Positions 56,909 to 64,000 of a stretch of DNA of 64,000 nucleotides are shown one piece after another. The stretch is from Panax quinquefolius. Lineage: Eukaryota > Streptophyta > Magnoliopsida > Apiales > Araliaceae. Under the pieces are notes generated by a model. It was given only the letters and a program-made list of their open reading frames with translations, had not been told where the DNA came from and did no database searches. Positions within the stretch are counted from its first letter, which is position 1, and each line of letters starts with the position of its first letter. The stretch lies in contig CM035163.1 of assembly GCA_020205615.1 (NCBI GenBank), positions 52,921,899-52,985,898 of the forward strand, in the 5' to 3' direction. A program made the position numbers and the translations under genes.

Positions 56909-58574
56909 GGTAGACCCCAATTCTTGACCGAAATTTGATTATAGCCTGTAAAATCGCCCGTTTGTGGATTTCGGTCAATTTCTGTTTGGAATTTGGAAAA
57001 ACTTTCTTCTGTAAAGTTGTAGAGAATAAAATTTCCTTTGAAAAGGACACGTGGTTTGAATTTTTCTAATAAAAGAGCTATTTATTATGAATTATTGAAA
57101 TTCCGTAATTCCAAAATAATTGATTTTTGAAAGTTTTAATTATTTTTAATTACAAAAAAGTTATTTTTTACTTGGTGGGCTGCATTAAACATGTGCAAGG
57201 TGGTGAATTTGATTCAAGAGGTGGGCTTGACAATTTTGTAAATATAATAATATTATATTAAATTTTCGCTTTGGTGTTCTAAAGCATTTTCCTATAAATA
57301 GGGTGCTTAGGTTAGAATTGAAAATCACATCGTAAATGAAATCTTCTCTCTCTTCTCTCTCGATATATTGAGCGTATTCTTGTGAGTATTTTAATACTTT
57401 GAGTCTTCTATATACGGTGCAAGTTCAAGTCATGCTTTATATCCAGGTGTTTCAACTAGAAATACTTATCTTTTCGAGGTAAGTAAGGATGCTATTTTCT
57501 TTTTAAATGATATTATTTTCTTCAATATCATTATGCCAAAATATTGGTTTGAACTTTTAATCAAATTTGGAACTTTTTTGTGTCGGGGTTCTTATTCACG
57601 ATACTCTGAGACTATTCACGTATACGACATTATTCACGAATCACGCAAGACTTATTCATCAAAAATGAAATTTTTTTTTTTCGTCAAAATATCTATTATG
57701 GATACTAGCTTTGATTGTATCCATGTTTTGATCATTCTTGAATTTTACTTCACTATGATTATTTATGAGGTATTTTTGGACATGAAATAGCTTAAATCTT
57801 AATCCTTGATATTTATTCTTTTGTTTTCATTGGATTCGTTTCCTTTAAAATATTTTTCATCATCCTCGGTCCTAAATGATGATATTATTGAATATCTTTA
57901 TTTTGTAGTGCAAAGATAAATGATTTTATAATGAATATCTTTGGCCCGTAGTGCAAAAGATAAAGCAGTGTTGAGATAAACATGACCGAATCGATGAATA
58001 TCTTTGGCCTTTGTAGTGCAAAAGTGAAAATTTGATTCAAGATGAATATTGATTGATGTTACAAGGATAAAATATTGACGATGGACTTTTAAATTCATAG
58101 ATAATAGTAGATTTCATTCTACGTAACTCTTCTATGAATTATTATTTTCATTGCGAATATTGATGCGAAACTTGTGTTATCTATTGTATTTTATCGATTT
58201 TTTTCCCCGTTGAAGACTAATGATAATTTGTTCTATATTATCTTAGTCATAATATTCTTTACTGGGCTAGTTGAGCTCACCCTTTTCCTTTTTGTTCTAT
58301 TTTTCTTCTCAGGAGTCGAGAATGTAGCGAGTACTAGTCGGGGTATGGAATGATGATTCTAGAAGTTGTTTAGTAGTCCTTACCATTTTTGTAAAATAAT
58401 GTATCAATAATTGTGAGGAGGATTTATTTGGGTATGGATATTATCTAGAAGACAATATTTGTATTTAAACTCAGCTTTTTTTATGATGTATTAATAAAGT
58501 TGTAGTTGTTTACATGTACCGTGTTATTGATGACCTAAAATGGTGATGATATATACCTATTTTGGGGCGCCACG
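56909..58574 (+). repeat. Outer type B 5' LTR, piece 3
   Basis: Continues the LTR from 35041 and ends TTTTGGGGCGCCACG(A). It contains the TATA box at 57293-57300 (CCTATAAATAGGGTGCTTAGG) and the TAGTGCAAAGAT repeats at 57895-58040. Confidence 0.9.
57293..57300 (+). promoter_or_regulatory. TATA box of the outer type B 5' LTR
   Basis: TATAAATA. Because this part of the LTR is still joined to the internal region, the outer element keeps its core promoter in spite of the two insertions. Upstream LTR sequence is displaced by more than 20 kb. Confidence 0.55.
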
Positions 58575-58576
58575 AT

Positions 58577-58590
58577 TGGTATCGAGCTTA
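58577..58590 (+). other. Primer-binding site of the outer type B element
   Basis: TGGTATCGAGCTTA two to three bases after the LTR, similar to the initiator methionine tRNA site. Confidence 0.75.
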
Positions 58591-58729
58591 GGGATATGAT
58601 CTCCGGCGGAGATCGGGGAATAGAACTAGGAGGGAGAGACGATCAAATCCTTCGCTAGTGTGTCCTACCTAAGCTTATTTGTTAGTTGGTCAATATATAG
58701 GATATTATGTGATATGTTGATTTTCTTAA

Positions 58730-59811
58730 TTAACCATGGAGACGCTCTGTACTCACCAATAAGGAGAACGTCAAAGAGGTTGGCAATGTTCCTCCTGTGA
58801 ACAACGCTGAACGCGAGATGATGAACAGCGATGATGTTTAGAAGTTTTTGCGATTCATGCAAAATCGACGAGGAGACTCGTGCACAAAATACGGTGGAAA
58901 TGATAATAACGCACGATTTGTCACGCCAAGCGATTCAAAGAGTTGGGACCACGAGTGCTGGGAAAGCCGGATCCGATTAAAGGCGGAGACGTGGGTCAAA
59001 CAAATTACCAAGATATTCGATGTCTTGGGATGCACGGAAAAAACGAAGGTTCCATTATTTACTTTTATGTTCAGTAATGAGGCGATTCTTGGTGGGAATC
59101 GTGAAGCGTACTCCATCCACCAAGACACTCAAAGCATGTCTTGGGAGACGTTTTAGAAACTGTTCAATGACAAGTACTTTCCTGAAAGTATTCGTCATAT
59201 GAAGGAAGTGGAGTTTATTAGACTAGAACAAAATAACATGACGGTGTCCCAATACGAGACAAAGTTTGCAGAGTTGTCCAGGTTTTCACCTCATTTGGTG
59301 GAGAATGAGGAACGTATGACGCGGATGTTTCTGAGAGGTTTGAAACTCGACATATGTCAGTATCTCATTTCTCATAAATTTTCTCTCTATTCAGATGTTG
59401 TCAACAGGGCTCAATTATTAGAGCGAGATAACGAGTACGTTCAACCGAGGGACCATAACCAGGATTATACCGGAGATAGCAGTCAACAGAATAACGATAA
59501 CCAGCGGAGAAAGAAAAAGACGGACAAAAATGGTAACCACTCTGGTGGTAGTCATGGCCATGAGAATAGAAGAAGCGAGTCGGGAGGAGATTTTAAAAAG
59601 AGGAGATTTAACAATGACCATGTGAAGACGCCAAGACCAAAGAAAGAAACTAGTTCCAAGGGAGGAGAAGCGACCACCGGTCGTATTTATAAGTGTGGGA
59701 AAGAAGGACATATCACCAAAGCGCCCACAATAGTTCAAGGTATGTTATAATTGTGGAAAGGAATGACATATCGCTCGAGATTGTACGATAGCGAAACCAA
59801 GTCCAGGGGGG
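58730..59811 (+). pseudogene. Gag of the outer type B element
   Basis: Compared with 31079-31660, about 60 bases covering the start (MSIENINKG) are missing near 58735, so the original start is gone. Capsid: WVKQITKIFDVLGCTE in the frame 58848-59156, then after a shift MKEVEFIRLEQNNMTVSQYE and AELSRFSPHLVENEERMTRM (59199-59340). A basic RRKKKTDKNG region (59500-59530) leads to a knuckle that reads YKCGKEGHI with its first Cys lost, and a second, CYNCGKE-stop-HIARDC (59738-59785), where GGA has become TGA. Gag forms the particle. This copy cannot. Confidence 0.85.
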
Positions 59812-60330
59812 ATGGTGACTCAAAAGGCTGTCCCAAAAAAGTCAAAGTCAACGGTTCCTGGAAGAGCATTTTTCGTGACTGGTCAAAATGCGAAGAACCC
59901 AAACGAGGTGATCACGGGTAAGCTAATCATTAATTCTTGCGAAGTTTATACCTTACTGACGATACCTGGGGTACACCCATTCATTTATCTCTCCTGCTTG
60001 TGCTCAACGCGTTTAAACTTGACTTTGGAGAAATTAGACTTTGATTTATCTGTGGAGACTCAGTTAGGAGAAACTTTCATCACATCCATCGTTTATAAAT
60101 CTTGTTTGATTCAAGTTGGCACCATCACCTTTACCATTGACCTTATCTCTTTAAAGATACTTGCTTTTGATGTGATTTTAGGGATTGATTGGTTAACTAC
60201 TCATAATGCCAAAATTGATTGTTTTCGTAAGGTTGTTAGTTTTCATATTCCTAACCAACTTGACTGTTATGCAATTCAAGCAACTAAGCCACTAAAATCA
60301 ATCATTTGTCATATCAAGTCATAAAGCTAT
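59812..60330 (+). pseudogene. Aspartic protease of the outer type B element
   Basis: An open frame of 170 codons with GRAFFVTGQNAKNPNEVITG at the start and LGIDWLTTHNAKIDCFRKVV near the end, the correct length for a Tekay protease. The active-site stretch between them should read YTLFDTG.THSFIS but reads YTLLTIPGVHPFI, so the DTG triad is gone while the frame stays open. Confidence 0.8.
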
Positions 60331-61190
60331 TCGTTTATTGAAAAGCGGATGTCAAGCTTTCTTAGCCCATGTTATGGATTTGAATAAAGACACGCCGATT
60401 TGAATAATATTTCTGTTGTTATTGATTTTTTCGACGATTTCTGAAGAACTTTCGGTCTACCCCAGAGCGTGAAGTTGAATTCTTTATTGATCTTGAACTG
60501 CGTACAAAGCCCATTTCTAAAACCCCATATCGAATGGTTCCTATTGAACTTGAGGAGTTAAAGGTCCAACTACGGGAGTTGTTCGACATCGGTTTCATTC
60601 GCCCAAGTACATCTCCTTGGGGTGCTCTGTTTTATTTGTAAAGAAGAAAGGCGGAGTATGCGACTTTGTATTGACTATCGGGGAATTGAACCATGTCACC
60701 ATCAAGAATAGGTATCCACTACCTCGTATTGATGACTGTTTGACCCGATTATAAGGAGCACAATTCTTTTCAAAGATCGATCTTCGATTACGAATATCAT
60801 CACCAAGATTAGGCGAGGATATTCCAAAGCGCGCTTGAGAACTCGATGCAGACGGGCATTATGAATTCTTAGTCATGTCTTTTGGATTGACTAATGCTCC
60901 TGCGGCTTTCATGGATATGATGAACCGAGTATTCAAGGACTATTTAGATTGGTTCGTTGTTATCTTTATTGATGACATCCTCATATATTCCAAAAGCCGT
61001 GATGATCATGAGCACCATTTGAATTCTCGGTACTCAAAGGCTTCGTGAAAACAAGCTATATGCCAAGTTGAAGAAATGCGAGTTCTGGCTTGAGGAAGTA
61101 GCATTCCTTGGGGATGTGGTGTCTAAACATGGAGTATCTGTCGACCCGACGAAGATTTAAGCAATACAAAGTTGGGAGCAACCGAAGTCG
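60331..61190 (+). pseudogene. Reverse transcriptase of the outer type B element
   Basis: [32 protein letters not shown] leads in (about 60535-60630; the LTR-family RT entry), followed by a stop and frameshift at about 60640. DYRGIE-like and [16 protein letters not shown] come next (60690-60750). The catalytic FIDD is encoded at 60965-60976. The region 60750-60850 is the most scrambled. Non-functional. Confidence 0.83.
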
Positions 61191-61760
61191 ATGACCGAAG
61201 TACGTAGCTTTCTGGGCCTAGCTGGTTATTATCGGAGATTCGTGGAAGGGATTTCTCAAATCGCTACTCCATTAACTCAGCTAACTCGGAAGGATACAAA
61301 ATTCGTTTGGAGCGAGGAATGCGAGAAGAGTTTCCAAGAACTTAAGAGGAGACTTATTTCGGCACCTGTTCTAACAATACCATCTGGTTCGGATGGATTT
61401 GTTATCTACAGCGATGCTTCGGGTAAAGGGTTAGGATGTGTTCTCATGCAACGTGGGAAAGTCATAGCCTCTGCCTCGCGACAATTTAAAGAATATGAGA
61501 GGAATTATCCTACTCATGATCTAGAGTTAGCGGCCGATGCCTTCTTAGCGCTTAAAGATCCGGAGGCACTATCTATAAGGGGAGAAAGTGGAGATATATT
61601 CAGACCATAAAAGCCTCAAATATTTCTTCACTCAAAAGGAACTCAACATGCGGCAACGACGTTGGCTCGAGTTGTTGAAAGATTACGACCACACTATTCA
61701 ATACCATCCTGGAAAAGCGAACGTGGTAGCTGACGCGTTGAGTAGAAGATCATATGCAGG
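61191..61760 (+). pseudogene. RNase H of the outer type B element
   Basis: A 139-codon open frame (61191-61610): [40 protein letters not shown] with the first catalytic Asp at 61413-61415, then [14 protein letters not shown] shift near 61560-61600 moves the rest ([29 protein letters not shown]) into the integrase frame at 61588. Best-preserved RNase H in the window. Confidence 0.85.
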
Positions 61761-63183
61761 AACGAGTGCGATGATGTCAACTTTAATAGAAAAATTTAAG
61801 GTTGCTCGCCAAACCAGGCCCGGGTCGATGCGTATGAAGAAGAAAGTACAAGAAGGTGCTATTCCGGAAGCGAGAATCGATGAAGAAGGAATACTTCGAG
61901 TCCACTCCAGACTTTGTGTTCCTAATGACTCTGATTTGAAGTATAAGATTATGATGGAGGCACACAATACACCATTTGCGATCCATCTTGAAAGTACCAA
62001 AATGTATCGTGATCTTCGACATACATTTTGGTGGAACAATATGAAGAGAGAGATTGCAAAGTTTATCTCGACGTGTTTAACTTGTCAACGTGTAAAGGCG
62101 GACCATCAAGTACCTAAGGGTCCATTGCAACCACTTGAGATTTCGAAATGGAAGTGGGAACACATTACCATGGATTTTGTTACGGGTCTTTCTACGGTTT
62201 CTCAAGGCATCGATGCTATTTGGGTTATTGTTGATAGATTAACCAAGTCTGCTCATTTCTTACCGATACAGGAGACTTATTCCCTTGAACGTCTTGCTCA
62301 TATGTATGTAAATTAGATTGTGAGATTGCATGGCATGCCAGTATCCATAGTTTCGGATCGTGACCCAAGATTTACTTCAAGATTTTGGGTTAGCTTGCAA
62401 AAAGTTATGGGCACGGATTTACGATTTAGTTCGGCATACCATCCTCAAACGGACGGACAATCAGAGAGGACTATTCAAACTCTTGAAGATTTATTAAGAC
62501 TCTGTGTCCTAGACTTCAAAGGGAGTTGGGATAAGTATTTACCATTGGTGGAATTCTCCTATAACAACAGTTATCAGACAAGCATTGGTGTGGCCCCATT
62601 TGAAGCATTGTATGGACGAAAGTGTCGCTCTCCAGTATGTTGGGACGAGGTGGGTGAAGCAACATTGTTGGGACCCGAGTTGGTACGTATGACTACGAAA
62701 AAGATCCAAATGATTCGACAACGTATACAAACGGCACAAGATCGACAAAAGAGTTATGCGGATCTTCATCGAAAGGACATGGAATTTAGTATTGGGGATC
62801 ATGTATTGTTGCGTGTTGCCCCATGGAAGGGAGTTACAAGATTCGGGAAGAGAGAAAAGCTCAATCCACGATTTATTGGTCCATTTCAAATTCTTGACCG
62901 AGTAGGTAATGTAGCCTATAGTCTCGCATTACCTCCGAGTATGTCTCGTGTTCATAATGTGTTTCACATATCTGTACTTCCTAAATATGTGAAAGACCCG
63001 AACCACGTTATTGAGTTAGAACCAGACGAGATAACCGAAGACTTAACGTACGAAGAGGTACTTGTCAAGATCTTGGATAGGAAGGAGCATGTCCTACGCA
63101 CAAAGGTCATACCACAAGTTAAAATTTTGTGGAGGAACCATCTTTATAGAGGAAATGATCCGGGAGTTGGAAAGCGGAAATGA
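61588..63183 (+). pseudogene. Integrase and chromodomain of the outer type B element
   Basis: One long frame of 532 codons broken only by a TAG at 62314-62316, where sister copies have GAG. Zinc region: [17 protein letters not shown] with C-X2-C at 62074 and 62083. Catalytic core: Asp 62173 (HITMDFVTG), Asp 62356 (SDRDPRF) and Glu 62464 (GQSERT), the last two separated by 35 residues as in a normal D,D(35)E enzyme. Next come [35 protein letters not shown] and a chromodomain start, [21 protein letters not shown] shift near 63143 puts the chromodomain end ([12 protein letters not shown]) into the frame ending at 63265. This is the least damaged integrase here. Confidence 0.9.
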
Positions 63184-63247
63184 AAGCGAGGTATCCTCAC
63201 CTTTTGAACAACACGTGTCGACGTCAATTTCGAGGATGAAATTTCAT

Positions 63248-63260
63248 AAGGAGGGGAGGT
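63248..63260 (+). other. Polypurine tract of the outer type B element
   Basis: AAGGAGGGGAGGT, directly before the 3' LTR. Confidence 0.88.
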
Positions 63261-64000
63261 TGTAAGACCCCAACTTATTATTTAATGAAATTAAATTTCC
63301 TCTATTTATTATCTTGAAATAGTAAGGGTTGATTTGATTAATGTGGTAAGTTATGGATAAAATGCGCAATTATTTCAAACAAGCAAGTGGTTTTAAAATA
63401 TTCATTGTTGACGGGAATATTCGTTTGGTCGTGGAATATTTTTTCTTTGTCGGAGAATATTAAATGCGACAGTGCGACCTTATTTTGTGGGCCCCATAAC
63501 TGAAAGCGATTGGATGAAGAAAGCGACAAAAATAAGTTGGTTATAAATAGCTTGGCGTAGTTATTAATTATTATCTTGTTGGAATACCGGTTGGTTAAAA
63601 CACAAGAAGACACGGTATTACACCAATAATTGATTCTTACGTAAGAAGACACTACTCAATAATTGTTACGATAATTCTTTGCTCAAGTATTTTATTTTAT
63701 TGATTCAATAAGCGATCGTTGATTATTTATATTATTGTTGTTTTAATAATTGTCATTGCACGATTATTTTCTATTATCAGAGCAATAATTCATATTATCT
63801 GAATAATATTATTAGATAACATTATTGGCAATGTCTAGAAAGTTACATCAAGGAGAGGTTTTGGTCATCTAATTCTGGTATTTAGTAAGAAGAGATCCTT
63901 ATTGGAAAGCCCCCTCTTTCCTAGGAACTGCCTGGTTGTCAGTAATGTGATTCTGTAATATTATTTGTGAATAATTAATTATTGATTTATATGATGAGGA
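63261..64000 (+). repeat. 3' LTR of the outer type B element, cut by the window end
   Basis: Starts TGTAAGACCCCAACTT and matches 24014-24370 and then 34467-34850. It defines the true order of the 5' LTR pieces. Most of it, and the expected second half of the type A host LTR, lie outside the window. Confidence 0.92.

Larger units (their letters stand above)
24014..64000 (+). mobile_element. Outer type B chromovirus carrying all later insertions
   Basis: A plus-strand Ty3/gypsy element: a 5' LTR in three pieces (24014-24370, 34467-35041, 56909-58574), primer-binding site 58577, gag-pol 58730-63235, polypurine tract 63248, and a 3' LTR from 63261 that leaves the window. The first LTR piece matches 63261-63620 closely, and the second piece matches the 3' LTR exactly from where the first stops, so the pieces belong together. 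Removing the two insertions restores one LTR of about 2.6 kb. The order gag, protease, RT, RNase H, integrase, chromodomain marks a Tekay/Del-like chromovirus. Confidence 0.9.

Noticed and set aside
57533..57790. Open frames of 60-100 codons within LTR repeat arrays (also 44388-44772, 47804-48304, 54989-55495)
   Set aside because: They arise from tandem repeats, exist in several phases and both strands, and differ between LTR copies.

Overview
The window is plant nuclear DNA, almost certainly from a flowering plant and probably a eudicot. It is AT-rich and dominated by LTR retrotransposons. It also holds several small inverted-repeat transposons and a short island of degraded plant genes: an AP2/ERF factor, a pentatricopeptide-repeat (PPR) fragment and a leucine-rich-repeat extensin (LRX) fragment. 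I see no bacterial operon, rRNA, tRNA or CRISPR array. Most annotatable material is transposon LTRs, broken gag-pol genes, insertion junctions and tandem repeats inside LTRs. I could not place it to species.

Three LTR families recur. Two belong to Ty3/gypsy chromoviruses (Tekay/Del-like: integrase followed by a chromodomain), with LTRs of about 2.3-2.7 kb that begin TGTAAGACCCC (or TGTGAGACCCC) and end GTCACA or GCCACA. I call them type A (LTR carrying GTCGATAGTAATTACC minisatellites and CATGCATG repeats) and type B (LTR carrying CATCTTTGCAC repeats). The third is a Ty1/copia family with a 1.85-1.88 kb LTR beginning TGAAAGTA.

Layout. 1-1577: part of a type A LTR (-). 1578-4690: an inverted-repeat element split by a type A-like solo LTR (1893-4427, +). 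4990-7970: the 5' part of a different copia element, ending in a truncated gag. 7971-15211: a rearranged, partly deleted type B element (-) with a copia solo LTR inside it (11396-13279). 15212-15914: an oppositely oriented type B LTR end. 15917-16359: a Stowaway-like element with TA duplications. 16360-22752: the gene island, with an AT palindrome, an ERF gene with one in-frame stop, PPR and LRX remnants, and four short inverted-repeat elements.

22753-64000 is one nested complex. A type A LTR (-) at 22753 is interrupted at 24013 by a type B element (+) that runs off the window end. The 5' LTR of this outer type B element is split twice: first by a complete type B element in the opposite orientation (24371-34466), then by a complete copia element (-, 35042-56908, duplication GGTAG). 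The right-hand LTR of that copia element was itself entered by a type A solo LTR (43195-45839, duplication ATTTA) and by a full-length type A element (46553-56356). The outer element's internal region (gag, protease, RT, RNase H, integrase, chromodomain) resumes at 58575, and its 3' LTR starts at 63261.

Every gag-pol gene carries frameshifts or stops. Many differences between otherwise identical copies are 1-3 base length changes at CAG/CTG or CG sites. This suggests either heavy decay at methylated cytosines or systematic base-calling errors at methylated sites, so counts of broken frames here should be treated with caution.
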